Source of the DNA: Cellulomonas xylanilytica
Lineage (GTDB): Bacteria > Actinomycetota > Actinomycetes > Actinomycetales > Cellulomonadaceae
Reading direction: 5' to 3'
Length of the DNA: 64,000 bases
Assembly: GCF_007989805.1 (NCBI RefSeq)
Contig: NZ_BJUB01000006.1
Span: forward strand, 124,001 to 188,000
In this document: positions 18,027-26,544 of the stretch, piece after piece
How the letters are laid out: every line of letters begins with the position of its first letter
Position numbering within the stretch: the stretch's first letter is position 1
The notes under the pieces: generated by a model
The model's input: only the letters and a program-made list of their open reading frames with translations
What the model was told of the DNA's origin: nothing
The model's database searches: none
Program-made: the position numbers and the translations under genes

Positions 18027-18055
18027 ATTACACGCGTGTCGTTCGCGTTGGTCAA
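18027..18055 (-). promoter_or_regulatory. Sigma-70-type promoter for whiB2
   Basis: On the minus strand TTGACC (18050-18055) and TGTAAT (18027-18032) are separated by exactly 17 bp. This is the clearest -35/-10 pair in the window and predicts an RNA leader of about 100 nt before the whiB2 ATG. Confidence 0.6.
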
Positions 18056-18126
18056 GCGGAGACGTGGTAACTGTCCGGTTTTGTCGGGTGAACTTGCCCC
18101 GGACGGGTGAGACGGGCGTGTCGATC

Positions 18127-18132
18127 TAGGGT
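18127..18132 (+). promoter_or_regulatory. -10 box TAGGGT for TIGR03089 gene
   Basis: TAGGGT ends 5 nt before the GTG at 18138, with no ribosome site between, which fits leaderless expression. Confidence 0.5.
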
Positions 18133-18137
18133 GGAGC

Positions 18138-18851
18138 GTGCCCCTGACGACGACTGCCGACCTCCTGCGACTGCTCACCCGCGAGCCCGGCCGACCCCGG
18201 CTCACCTGGTACGGGGACGGCGGGGAGCGGGTCGAGCTGTCCGGCGCGGTCCTCGAGAACTGGGTCAGCAAGACCGCCAACCTGCTGCTCGAGGAGTTCG
18301 ACGCCGAACCGGGGACGCGGGTACGGCTCGACCTGCCGGGGCACTGGCGGACCGTCGTGTGGGCCCTGGCGGCGTGGCACGTGGGCGCGACGGTCGTGGT
18401 CGGCGCCGACGGTGCCGCGGACGACGTCGTCGTCACGGACCGGCCCGACGAGCACCCGGGGGCACCGACGCTCGTCGCCGTCGCGCTCCCGGCGCTGGCG
18501 CGGACCTTCGGCGCCCCGCTGCCGGGCGGGGCCATCGACGCGGCGTCCGCCGTGATGACCTACGGCGACGCCTTCGGCGGGGACCCGCGCACGGGCGCGC
18601 AGGCTCGCCTGGACACCGCCGCCGACGGGAGCCGCACGATCGGTCAGGTGCTGGAGCCGGACGCGTCGGCGACCGCCGGCGCACGCGAGCTGCTGACGGC
18701 CGACCCGCGCGGAGCGGCAGCGACCCTGGTGCGCGCCTGCACGGTCCTCGCCGGGGCGGGCTCGGTCGTGCTCGTGAGCGCCGAGGTCGCCGGCGACCCC
18801 GGCCGCCTGGCACGCCTGCGGCACACCGAGCGGGTCTCGCCGCCGTCGTGA
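18138..18851 (+). CDS. TIGR03089 family protein
   Basis: 237 residues, GTG start. It resembles a truncated N-terminal part of an AMP-binding (acyl-CoA synthetase-like) fold: ELSGAVLENWVSKTANLL, then VRLDLPGHWRTVVWALAAWHVGATVV. The catalytic ATP-binding C-terminal half is lacking. This is the normal TIGR03089 length, so the gene is not broken. Families of this kind sit beside whiB2 and LytR-CpsA-Psr genes in actinobacteria (Rv3268 area); function is unknown. It is divergent from whiB2. Confidence 0.85.
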   Translation: MPLTTTADLLRLLTREPGRPRLTWYGDGGERVELSGAVLENWVSKTANLLLEEFDAEPGTRVRLDLPGHWRTVVWALAAWHVGATVVVGADGAADDVVVTDRPDEHPGAPTLVAVALPALARTFGAPLPGGAIDAASAVMTYGDAFGGDPRTGAQARLDTAADGSRTIGQVLEPDASATAGARELLTADPRGAAATLVRACTVLAGAGSVVLVSAEVAGDPGRLARLRHTERVSPPS

Positions 18852-18982
18852 CACGCGCGGACGAGCGTCCGACGGCCACCGCACCGGGGCTGGGACGATG
18901 GCGCCTCGCACACTGGTCCGCCGGTCGCGGCACGCTCGGGTCTCCCCCGGTCGAGCCCGCGGCCGTCGTCGGGGGGAAGACG
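18852..18982 (+). other. Intergenic segment before the amidase gene
   Basis: 131 bp. A weak hairpin (5-bp stem, 18858-18871) follows the TIGR03089 stop, and a GGGGGGAAG ribosome site (18971-18979) precedes the ATG at 18983. I saw no known riboswitch motif. Confidence 0.4.
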
Positions 18983-21955
18983 ATGTCTCGACAGCTCACC
19001 ACCGCCCTGCTCGTGACAGCGCTCCTCGCCGTCCCGCTCGTCGCCGTGCCGGCGTCCGCGGCCACCGCCGCGGAGCCGACCCGGGCCGCGTCCGTGGACG
19101 AGCTCGACCTCGACGGCGTCGACGGGTCGGCGGCCGCGGAGCTGCCCGCGACCCCGCCGGTGCCCGCCGAGACGCTGGACGGCGCGTCCGGCAGCGTCGC
19201 TCTCGACCAGGCCGACGAGCCCACGGCCGAGGAGCCCACGGCCGAGGAGCCGGCCCCGGACGTGCTGACGGCGGAGCTCGACACCGCGCTCTTCAGCGTG
19301 CTCGGCGTCACCTGGGACGCCGGGCCGCAGGACGCCGTGATCCGGTACCGGGTGCGGCAGGCAGGCGAGTGGACCGCGTGGGAGGCGGTCGCCGCCGGTG
19401 ACGTCGCCCCGGACACCGGCCTCGCCGACGACTCCCCCACCGGCGCCCGCGCCGCGGCCGACCCCATCGTCGCGATCGACGCGGACGGCCTGCAGCTCTG
19501 GGCGGAGTCGGCGAGCGGAGAGGTCACCGGCCTGAAGGCCGTGCTGGTCGACCCCGGGGTCCAGGCCGGTGACGACGCGGCCGCGGTCGCCGCCGCGGCC
19601 GTCCCCGTGCCGGGGCAGCCCGCGATCGTCAGCCGCGCCGGCTGGGGCGCGGACGAGTCGCTGCGCAGCTGCCCCCCGGAGTACTCCACGCAGATGGTCT
19701 CGGCGGCCGTGCACCACACCGCGTCCACCAACAGCTACGGTCCCGACGACGTCCCGGCGCTCCTGCGCGGGTTCTACGCGTACCACACCCGCCCGGAGGC
19801 CGAGGGTGGCCGCGGCTGGTGCGACATCGGCTACAACTTCCTCGTCGACCGCTACGGCCGGGTGTTCGAGGGGCGTGCCGGCGGCATCACGGCGACCGTC
19901 GTCGGCGTCCACACGGGCGGCTTCAACAGCCGGACCATCGGCATCGCGGCCATCGGCGACTTCAGCAGCGTGGCCGTCCCGGACGTGCTCACCGAGGCGC
20001 TCGCGTCGCTCATCGCGTGGAAGTTCTCGATCCACGGCATCTCGGCCGGCACGGACGTCACGATGATCTCGGGCGGGGGCGCGTCCAAGTTCCCGGCGGG
20101 GACGGCGGTGACGTTCTCGACGATCTACGGCCACCGCGACGCCCAGCTCACGTCCTGTCCGGGACAGAACCTCTACAACCTGCTGCCCTACCTGCGCACC
20201 CGGGTCGCCGAGCTGGCCAACGCCTCGGTCGGCGCCTCGCCGCGCGGCGTGTGGGACTCCGTGACCACCACCGCCACGTCCCTGACGGTGGCCGGCTGGG
20301 CCTTCGACCCCGAGACCGCCGACCCCATCGTGGTGGAGGTCCGCGTCGACGGCGCCCTCAGCACGGTGCTGGCGGACAGGAACCGCCCCGACATCGGCGC
20401 CCTCTACCCGGCGGTCGGGCCCCGGCACGGGTTCTCGCTGACGGTCCCGCGCGCGGGCGGGACGTACGTCGTGTGCCTCGCCGCCGCGAACGTGCTCAAC
20501 GGCACGACCGTCTCGCTCGGCTGCCGCACCGTGACGGTCCGCAACCAGGCGCCGATCGGGGCGGTCGACTCCGTCGTGGTGACGCGCACAGGAGTGACGG
20601 TCGCCGGGTGGGTCCTGGACCCGGACACGTCCGCCTCGACGCAGGCGCACGTCTACATCGACGGGGTCGGCATCGCGGTCACGGCCGACCGGCCGCGCCC
20701 CGACATCGGCGCCGCGTTCGGCAAGGGCAGCGCCCACGGCTTCACCGTCACGCGGGCGCTCGCGGCCGGCGACCACTCGATGTGCGCCTACAGCATCGAC
20801 AGCGCGGGCGGCGCCCACACGCTGCTACTGTGCCAGGCGTTCACCGTCCGTGCGCGCCCTGCGAGCGGGCTGTGGCCGATGCTCGACGTCGTGCACGCCG
20901 TACCCGGTGGCGGCATGAACCTGTGGGAGGTCTCGCTGGCCTCCGCCGACCCCGCCCGGGGCAAGCCCCTGCTGACCGGCACGCTCGGCGCCGGCGGCTT
21001 CCGGTACGGCGACTCGCGCACCACCACCGGCAGGTTCGGCAACGTGACCGGGCGGGACGACGGCAGCCCGGACCGCCTCGTGGCGCACAACCAGCCGGGC
21101 GGCGGGATCCTGCTGTGGGTCGTCGGCGGCGGACCCGACACCGGACCGCGCATCTGGGCGGACCTCCGTGGCGGCGGCTGGAGCTGGGCGGACTCGGAGC
21201 AGCTCGTGGGGGATGTCAACGGCGACAAGCTCGACGACGTCGTCAGCGTCCACCGCTCGCGGGTCGGCGCGGGCGTGGGCACGAACGTCTGGGCCCACCT
21301 CAACACCGGCGCGGGCTTCGCGGCCCCCGCCCTGTGGGCCACCATCGCGCCCACCGGTGCACCCGGTGGGGACGTGCCCGCGTCGTCGGTCCCGTTCCGC
21401 GACTCGCGGTACCTGCTCGGCGACACCGACGGTGACGGTCGGGCCGACCTCGTGACGGTCCACCGGAGCCGGGCGGGCGCGTCGGCGATCACGTACGCCG
21501 TCTGGCGCAGCACCGGGTCGGGCCTGGCGACCCCCGCCAGCACCACCTCGGCGGACGCCGGCGGCGGCTGGCGGTTCGACCTCAGCCGGGACGTGCTGGC
21601 GAATGTCGACGGTCGCGGCGGCAAGGAGCTCGTCACCGTGCACCACCAGCCGGGCGACGGCGTCCTGCTGTGGTCGCGGACCCTCGGCTCCGGCCGGTTC
21701 GGCGCTCCCACCATCCGCGCCGACCTGCGCACGGGCGGCTGGAGCTGGACCGGGTCGAGGCAGTCGGCCGCCGACGTGGACGGCGACGGGGACGACGAGG
21801 TCGTCACCGTGCACGCGCAGCCGGGCGGCGGCGAGCTCGTCTGGGTCCACCCCTCCGGGGCGTCGGGCCCGCAGGCACCGGTGCTGGTCGCCGACCTGCG
21901 GGGCGGCGGCTGGAGCTACTCCGCGAGCCGGGAGAGCATCGGGCTGCTGCGCTGA
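18983..21955 (+). CDS. Secreted N-acetylmuramoyl-L-alanine amidase (PGRP type) with surface and FG-GAP-like repeats
   Basis: 990 residues. A signal peptide (1-26, ending ASA) is followed by an acidic low-complexity region holding a duplicated PTAEE. The amidase_2/PGRP domain (about 210-405) has zinc ligands H244 (HHTAS), H384 (GHRD) and C392 (SCPGQ) and cleaves the peptide stem from MurNAc. Two tandem repeats of about 103 residues (419-522, 523-625) share the pattern VAGW..DPDT and DIGA. The C-terminus (about 630-990) has at least four FG-GAP-like blades such as DVNGDKLDD, DTDGDGRAD and DVDGDGDDE, which bind calcium in other proteins. The ATG has a good ribosome site. Probably a wall-associated remodelling enzyme. 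Confidence 0.92.
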   Translation: MSRQLTTALLVTALLAVPLVAVPASAATAAEPTRAASVDELDLDGVDGSAAAELPATPPVPAETLDGASGSVALDQADEPTAEEPTAEEPAPDVLTAELDTALFSVLGVTWDAGPQDAVIRYRVRQAGEWTAWEAVAAGDVAPDTGLADDSPTGARAAADPIVAIDADGLQLWAESASGEVTGLKAVLVDPGVQAGDDAAAVAAAAVPVPGQPAIVSRAGWGADESLRSCPPEYSTQMVSAAVHHTASTNSYGPDDVPALLRGFYAYHTRPEAEGGRGWCDIGYNFLVDRYGRVFEGRAGGITATVVGVHTGGFNSRTIGIAAIGDFSSVAVPDVLTEALASLIAWKFSIHGISAGTDVTMISGGGASKFPAGTAVTFSTIYGHRDAQLTSCPGQNLYNLLPYLRTRVAELANASVGASPRGVWDSVTTTATSLTVAGWAFDPETADPIVVEVRVDGALSTVLADRNRPDIGALYPAVGPRHGFSLTVPRAGGTYVVCLAAANVLNGTTVSLGCRTVTVRNQAPIGAVDSVVVTRTGVTVAGWVLDPDTSASTQAHVYIDGVGIAVTADRPRPDIGAAFGKGSAHGFTVTRALAAGDHSMCAYSIDSAGGAHTLLLCQAFTVRARPASGLWPMLDVVHAVPGGGMNLWEVSLASADPARGKPLLTGTLGAGGFRYGDSRTTTGRFGNVTGRDDGSPDRLVAHNQPGGGILLWVVGGGPDTGPRIWADLRGGGWSWADSEQLVGDVNGDKLDDVVSVHRSRVGAGVGTNVWAHLNTGAGFAAPALWATIAPTGAPGGDVPASSVPFRDSRYLLGDTDGDGRADLVTVHRSRAGASAITYAVWRSTGSGLATPASTTSADAGGGWRFDLSRDVLANVDGRGGKELVTVHHQPGDGVLLWSRTLGSGRFGAPTIRADLRTGGWSWTGSRQSAADVDGDGDDEVVTVHAQPGGGELVWVHPSGASGPQAPVLVADLRGGGWSYSASRESIGLLR
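19217..19246 (+). repeat. 15-bp tandem duplication inside the amidase gene
   Basis: Two perfect copies of GAGCCCACGGCCGAG encode the duplicated E-P-T-A-E unit in the acidic linker after the signal peptide. Such units can expand or contract in frame. Confidence 0.8.
20237..20860 (+). repeat. Two tandem ~104-codon surface repeats
   Basis: Copy 1 spans 20237-20548 and copy 2 spans 20549-20860, within the amidase gene. Both encode TVAGW.(F/L)DP(E/D)T, an RPDIGA motif and a C-terminal cysteine pair (VVCLAAA..LGC / SMCAYS..LLC). A third, partial copy is encoded at 63873-64000 in a different gene. Confidence 0.8.
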
Positions 21956-22011
21956 CGGCCGCACACGAGTCCGCCGGGGGCGCGGCCTCGGCGTTCCTGG
22001 ACGGCGGCACC

Positions 22012-22035
22012 GGTGCGGCACACTGTCGTCCCATG
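22012..22035 (+). promoter_or_regulatory. Promoter-like motif feeding a short leader reading frame
   Basis: GGTGCGGCACACTGTCG (22012-22028) precedes an ATG at 22033 with leaderless spacing (CACACT, 8 nt). The same 17-mer with one mismatch stands before rmlA at 23349-23365. Confidence 0.4.
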
Positions 22036-22074
22036 CGCACCACCGTCCCGTCGCCGTCCGGAGCCCTCCGGTGA
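22033..22074 (+). CDS. Possible 13-codon leader peptide
   Basis: The frame [13 protein letters not shown] then TGA. Its stop overlaps the GTG of the acyltransferase (CGGTGAGC), the same coupling geometry as real gene pairs in this window. A promoter-like motif places the transcript start next to this ATG. Expression is a prediction only; it could act to couple ribosomes onto the acyltransferase start, which has no ribosome site. Confidence 0.35.
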   Translation: MRTTVPSPSGALR

Positions 22075-23297
22075 GCGCGGCGTCCCCGCTGGACGCACCG
22101 GGCGCGGTGCTGCCGCAGGGCACCTCCCGCAGCAGGAGCCACACGCTCGTGCACTGGGGCGAGGCTCGGTTCGACCCTCGGCACAACAGCCTGAACCTGC
22201 TGCGTCTCGTCTTCGCGTACGCGGTCCTGGTCGCGCACGGCTGGTACCTGGCGGGCGCGGGCACCGGGCCGCAGCTGCGCGGGGAGAACATCGGTGGCTG
22301 GGCGGTCTTCGGGTTCTTCGCCATCTCCGGGTACCTCATCACCGGCAGCCGGTGGACCAAGCCGATCGGCGAGTACCTGGTGCACCGGGTCGCCCGCATC
22401 TTCCCGGCGTTCCTCGTCTGCCTCGTGGTCACCGCCTTCGTGTTCGCGCCGGTCAACTGGCTGTGGACGCACGGCTCGCTCGACGGCTTCTTCAGCACCC
22501 CGACGACCCCCGTCGGCTACGTGCTGTCGAACATCACGCTGCGCATGAACGCCTACGACGTCGCCGGCACGCCCACGGGCGTGCCGTACCCGGGCGCGTG
22601 GGACGGGTCGCTGTGGAGCCTGTACTACGAGTTCGCGTGCTACCTGGTCGTCGCCGTGCTGGGCAGCGTCGCGATCTTCCGCCGCTCCGCCTGGCCGCTG
22701 GCCGCGGCGTTCGTCGTGAGCGTGGCGCTCCAGGCGCAGAGCGCACGGGTGCTCGGCTATGCCGGCAACCACGCCGACGTCCCGTTCATGCTCAAGCTGC
22801 TGCCCTTCTTCCTGGCAGGTGGCCTGCTCTACGTCCTACGCGAGCGGGTCGTCCTCACCTGGCCGCTCGCGGTGCTGAGCACCCTGCTCGGGGCGGCCCT
22901 GGTGCTCGGCGTGCCGGGGTTCGGCGTCCAGCTCGCGGCGCCACTCGTCGCGTACGTCGTGCTGTGGCTCGGCGCCGTCCTGCCGATGCCGGGTCTGCTG
23001 CGCCGGCACGACGTGTCGTACGGCATCTACATCTACGCGTTCCCCGTCCAGCAGCTCCTCGCGATGGCCGGTGCGCACCATCTCGGGCTGGTCGCGTACG
23101 ACCTGCTGGCAGCCGTGGCGACCGTCCCGCTCGCCGTCGCGAGCTGGTTGCTGGTCGAGCGGCCGATCATGCGTCGGGCGCGAGGACGCGTCGCACCGCG
23201 GGCCGTGCCCGCCGCCGTCGTCGCCCCCGAGGTGCCCGCGGCGACCGGCAGCGGCACCCCCGACGGTGCCCGCGTGCAGGCGACCCAGTCGGCCTGA
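22071..23297 (+). CDS. Acyltransferase 3 (OafA-type) membrane protein
   Basis: 408 residues, GTG start. About ten transmembrane helices. The family signature begins [19 protein letters not shown] (the H is the presumed catalytic residue). [14 protein letters not shown], the loop [11 protein letters not shown], and a C-terminal [15 protein letters not shown] follow. Such proteins move acetyl or other acyl groups across the membrane onto cell-surface sugars. It stands at the left edge of the glycan locus, just before rmlA. Start choice rests on family similarity and on overlap with the short leader frame. Confidence 0.87.
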   Translation: MSAASPLDAPGAVLPQGTSRSRSHTLVHWGEARFDPRHNSLNLLRLVFAYAVLVAHGWYLAGAGTGPQLRGENIGGWAVFGFFAISGYLITGSRWTKPIGEYLVHRVARIFPAFLVCLVVTAFVFAPVNWLWTHGSLDGFFSTPTTPVGYVLSNITLRMNAYDVAGTPTGVPYPGAWDGSLWSLYYEFACYLVVAVLGSVAIFRRSAWPLAAAFVVSVALQAQSARVLGYAGNHADVPFMLKLLPFFLAGGLLYVLRERVVLTWPLAVLSTLLGAALVLGVPGFGVQLAAPLVAYVVLWLGAVLPMPGLLRRHDVSYGIYIYAFPVQQLLAMAGAHHLGLVAYDLLAAVATVPLAVASWLLVERPIMRRARGRVAPRAVPAAVVAPEVPAATGSGTPDGARVQATQSA

Positions 23298-23304
23298 GGC
23301 GTGA

Positions 23305-23323
23305 GCTCCGGTCGCACCGGAGC
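23305..23323 (+). terminator. Hairpin between acyltransferase and rmlA
   Basis: GCTCCGGT-CGC-ACCGGAGC, an 8-bp perfect stem with a 3-nt loop, 8 bp after the stop. There is no T run, as is usual for terminators in very GC-rich actinobacteria. Confidence 0.45.
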
Positions 23324-23348
23324 ACGCGGTGTCCGATCCACCGCCCCG

Positions 23349-23365
23349 GGTGCGGCAGACTGTCG
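23349..23365 (+). promoter_or_regulatory. Leaderless promoter motif for rmlA
   Basis: GGTGCGGCAGACTGTCG. The CAGACT box (23356-23361) ends 7 nt before the rmlA ATG. It is near-identical to the motif at 22012-22028. Confidence 0.4.
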
Positions 23366-23368
23366 CAC

Positions 23369-24238
23369 ATGCGTGGGATTATTCTGGCCGGCGGCTCCGG
23401 CACCCGGCTCAACCCGATCACCCTCGGCGTCAGCAAGCAGCTCGTCCCGGTGTACGACAAGCCGATGATCTACTACCCGCTGTCGACGCTGATCCTCGCG
23501 GGCATCCGCGACGTGCTGGTCATCACGACCCCGCACGACGCGGAGCAGTTCCAGCGGCTGCTGGGCGACGGATCGCAGTTCGGCATCTCGATCTCGTACA
23601 CGGTGCAGGCCGAGCCGAACGGGCTCGCGCAGGCGTTCGTGCTCGGTGCCGACTTCGTGGGCACGGAGCCCGCCGCCCTGGTCCTCGGCGACAACATCTT
23701 CTACGGGCCGGGCCTCGGCGCCCGGCTGCAGCGGTTCGAGCACCTCGACGGCGGTGCCGTCTTCGCCTACCGGGTCGCGGACCCGACGGCGTACGGCGTG
23801 GTCGAGTTCGACGAGTCGGGCCGCGCGCTGTCCCTCGAGGAGAAGCCCGCGCACCCCCGCTCCAACTACGCGGTCCCCGGGCTGTACTTCTACGACAACG
23901 ACGTCGTCGCCATCGCCCGGGACCTCGAGCCCTCCGCGCGCGGGGAGTACGAGATCACCGACGTCAACCGGATCTACCTCGAGCAGGGCCGCCTGCAGGT
24001 CGAGGTCCTGCCCCGCGGCACGGCGTGGCTGGACACCGGCACCTTCGACTCGCTGCTCGAGGCCTCCGACTACGTGCGGACCATCGAGCACCGCCAGGGC
24101 CTCAAGATCGGTTCCCCGGAGGAGGTCGCGTGGCGCCGGGGGTTCCTCTCGGACGACGAGCTCCGGGAGCGCGCGGACAAGCTGGTCAAGTCCGGGTACG
24201 GCACCTACCTGCTGGGCCTGCTCGAGTCCGAGGACTGA
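23369..24238 (+). CDS. rmlA: Glucose-1-phosphate thymidylyltransferase
   Basis: 289 residues, standard RmlA length. It makes dTDP-glucose from dTTP and glucose-1-phosphate, the first step of dTDP-L-rhamnose synthesis in the cytosol. Motifs are the nucleotide loop LAGGSGTRL (6-14), [18 protein letters not shown], the metal aspartate in [23 protein letters not shown], and [13 protein letters not shown]. Its partners rmlC and rmlD lie about 26 kb downstream; rmlB is not in the window. The leaderless ATG is the only plausible start. Confidence 0.97.
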   Translation: MRGIILAGGSGTRLNPITLGVSKQLVPVYDKPMIYYPLSTLILAGIRDVLVITTPHDAEQFQRLLGDGSQFGISISYTVQAEPNGLAQAFVLGADFVGTEPAALVLGDNIFYGPGLGARLQRFEHLDGGAVFAYRVADPTAYGVVEFDESGRALSLEEKPAHPRSNYAVPGLYFYDNDVVAIARDLEPSARGEYEITDVNRIYLEQGRLQVEVLPRGTAWLDTGTFDSLLEASDYVRTIEHRQGLKIGSPEEVAWRRGFLSDDELRERADKLVKSGYGTYLLGLLESED

Positions 24239-24250
24239 GCCCGGAGGCCG

Positions 24251-25267
24251 CTACACGTGGTCGATCTCCTCGATCTCGCGAGCGGCCTCCGTCGACCAGC
24301 TCTCCCACGAGGGCGTGGCGCTGGGGTCCCGGCGGTACTGCAGCTCCTTGATCCGCTCGAGCTGCTCCTCGAGCAGGATGCGGTTGGTGCGCTGCAGCTC
24401 CGACAGCACGCCGAGCGCGAGCGCGAGCAGTGCGGCGACGGACATGATCGCGCCGAAGATCAGCGACTGGACGTTGCCTGCGGCCTCGCCGTTCGCGGCC
24501 CACAGGATGAGGAACCGCACCATCGGCACCAGCGCGAGGACGGCGAACAGCGCCGTCAACGAGGCGAAGACGGCCTGCGGCTTGAACATGAGGTAGCTGC
24601 GCGTGATGGCGGCGGCCGACTTGCGCATGTGCTGCGCGTTGCTGGTGAACAGCCGTGACTCGCGCGTCTTCGCGTTGGTCGTGACGGGGATGCTGGCGAT
24701 CTTGAGGCGCTTGTGCCCCGCCTGGATGATCGTCTCCATGCAGTAGCTGAACTCCGTGACGACGTTCAGCCGGATGAGCGCCGGGCGCGAGTAGGCACGG
24801 AAGCCGCTGGCCGCGTCCGGGAGGTCGGTGTCCGCCGCGCCGTTGACGACGGCGCTGCCGACGCGCTGCATCAGCTTCTTGAACGCGGAGAACTCGGCGA
24901 TCGTCGCGGTCTGCCGGTCCGCGATCACGATGTCGGCCTCGCCTGCGAGGATCGGGGCGACCAGGTCCGGGATCCGGTCCTGCGGGTACTGGTTGTCCCC
25001 GTCGGTGTTGACGACGACGTCGGCGCCGTGCGCGAGCGCGTAGTGCACACCGTCGCGGAACGACCGGGCCAGACCCATCGTGCGGGTGTGCCGCACGAAG
25101 TGGTGCACGCCGTGCGCGCGGGCGACCTCGACGGTCGCGTCGGTCGAGCCGTCGTCGATCACGAGGATCTCGGTCTCCACCCCCGCGATGCTGCGCGGCA
25201 CGGAGCTCAGCACCGCGGGCAGCGTCGTCTCCTCGTTGAGACACGGAATCTGGATGAAGACCTTCAC
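24251..25267 (-). CDS. Membrane-anchored GT2 glycosyltransferase (DPM/GtrB-like)
   Basis: 338 residues from a GTG with AGGA upstream. The cytoplasmic GT2 domain has IQIPCLNEETTLP, LVIDDGSTD and the metal motif NTDGDNQYP. Two C-terminal helices (about 240-290) follow, and a charged coiled-coil-like tail rich in Glu/Arg (ELQRTNRILLEEQLERI). Relatives make polyprenyl-phosphate sugars or act on lipid-linked acceptors. It is convergent with rmlA (12 bp between stops). The lipid-sugar product cannot be named from sequence. Confidence 0.88.
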   Translation of the reverse strand: MKVFIQIPCLNEETTLPAVLSSVPRSIAGVETEILVIDDGSTDATVEVARAHGVHHFVRHTRTMGLARSFRDGVHYALAHGADVVVNTDGDNQYPQDRIPDLVAPILAGEADIVIADRQTATIAEFSAFKKLMQRVGSAVVNGAADTDLPDAASGFRAYSRPALIRLNVVTEFSYCMETIIQAGHKRLKIASIPVTTNAKTRESRLFTSNAQHMRKSAAAITRSYLMFKPQAVFASLTALFAVLALVPMVRFLILWAANGEAAGNVQSLIFGAIMSVAALLALALGVLSELQRTNRILLEEQLERIKELQYRRDPSATPSWESWSTEAAREIEEIDHV

Positions 25268-25509
25268 GTCACGTCCTGGGCTGGAGGGGGGGTTCCGCAA
25301 TTCTACGAGAGCGCCTACCCTCTCCGGCCCACGCGTGCTGGGCGCAAAAGTCTCGCTGCTAAACTCCGCAGCATATCGCCGGGAGACCACGCCAGAACGG
25401 AAGGCGCGTTCGACGTCCTGCGCCCACCGCACGCCACCGGCGTGGGTCCGGGACGGGTCGGGCCGGCGGTGGCCTCCACGTACCGCACTGAACAGGTGGG
25501 AAGATCGTC
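25268..25509. promoter_or_regulatory. Divergent intergenic region with promoters
   Basis: 242 bp, less GC-rich than its surroundings. The minus strand carries a TAGAAT -10 box (25300-25305) about 33 nt before the GTG at 25267. On the plus strand the region around 25355-25375 (TAAACT, CATATC) is AT-rich and may drive the kinase-like gene; I could not fix a -35. No hairpin or RNA gene recognised. Confidence 0.4.
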
Positions 25510-26544
25510 GTGACCTCGTACAACTTCTACGGCTTCCTGACCGTGGAGCTGGTCACCGACCACCGCGGGTGGAAGAGGTACTTCGACAACGAGTACGTGC
25601 GCATCGCCCGTGCGGGGAGCTCGGCGCCGCGCGCCACGATCCGCACCGAGATCGTCGACCGCCTGCCGCAGCAGCGCCCGGACGACATCGTGCACGAGAC
25701 CCGGTTCAAGGGCCTGTTCCTCTACCGCACCCTCGTGCGCGGCATCGACACCGACGACGTCACCATCTACTTCGCGCGGCACTGGATCGACCGCGTCTAC
25801 ATGAACGCCATCGGCGTCTACCTGCAGGCGCAGGTGCTCGAGCCGGTCATGTACTACAAGCTGCTGCAGCAGGGCGTCCTGCTCATGCACGCCGCGGGCG
25901 TCACCAAGGACGGCGAGGCGACGCTGCTGCCGGCGTACGGCGGGACGGGCAAGACGACCCTCAGCATCGCCCTGCTCGACAAGGGCTTCCGCTTCCTGGG
26001 CGACGACCTGCTGCTGGTCGACACGGCGGACCTGACGGTGCACCCGTACCCGCGGCCGCTGCACATCTTCACCTACAACGTCCGCTCGCTCACGGGCGCC
26101 CGCATCCCGCTGCGGTACCGCGTCGCGGTCTACGCCAAGAACGTGCTGCGCTTCGTCCTCGAGCGCGTGATGCGTACCGAGTTCCTCATCTCGACGCGCA
26201 TCCACGCCGACGAGATCTTCGAGGACGGCGTCTTCGGCGAGACGGCCCCCGTCGGCGGCATCGCGTTCCTCCGCAAGGAGGGTCCTGCCTTCGCCACGGT
26301 CGACGTGACCGACGACAACGCGCGCAGCCTGGCGGCGTCGATCGCCGAGTCGGCGGACCTCAACGACAGCCTGCGCGACCTCGTCGACCACGACGCCCGG
26401 TTCGTCGCTGCGTTCACCGAGCTCGAGCTCGACGTGATCGAGACGCTGCTGCGCGGCACGGGCCGGCTCACCCACGTCAACTCGCGCGCACTGACGGACA
26501 CGGACAGGTCCCTCTTCGCCGAGCGGACCCGTGGCGCAGCCTGA
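25510..26544 (+). CDS. HPr kinase/phosphorylase-like P-loop protein of unknown function
   Basis: 344 residues, GTG start after GGGAAG. An N-terminal region of about 120 residues without recognised domain is followed by an HprK-C-like core: LLMHAAGV (H127), the P-loop AYGGTGKTT (142-150), and the strand LGDDLLLV (D165, D166) typical of HprK-fold kinases. The true HprK signature and the K3 loop are not evident and no HPr gene is near, so this is one of the HprK-related kinases of unknown target. It overlaps the following GT4 by 14 bp and opens a long same-strand run of glycan genes, suggesting a part in making or controlling the polysaccharide. Confidence 0.72.
   Translation: MTSYNFYGFLTVELVTDHRGWKRYFDNEYVRIARAGSSAPRATIRTEIVDRLPQQRPDDIVHETRFKGLFLYRTLVRGIDTDDVTIYFARHWIDRVYMNAIGVYLQAQVLEPVMYYKLLQQGVLLMHAAGVTKDGEATLLPAYGGTGKTTLSIALLDKGFRFLGDDLLLVDTADLTVHPYPRPLHIFTYNVRSLTGARIPLRYRVAVYAKNVLRFVLERVMRTEFLISTRIHADEIFEDGVFGETAPVGGIAFLRKEGPAFATVDVTDDNARSLAASIAESADLNDSLRDLVDHDARFVAAFTELELDVIETLLRGTGRLTHVNSRALTDTDRSLFAERTRGAA

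Noticed and set aside
18852..18982. Cyclic-di-AMP riboswitch before the amidase gene
   Set aside because: The family is often found before wall hydrolases, but this gap of 131 bp is too short and lacks the known conserved elements.
25510..26544. True HPr kinase controlling the phosphotransferase system
   Set aside because: No HPr, enzyme I or PTS genes nearby and the N-terminal domain does not match HprK; only the P-loop core is shared.
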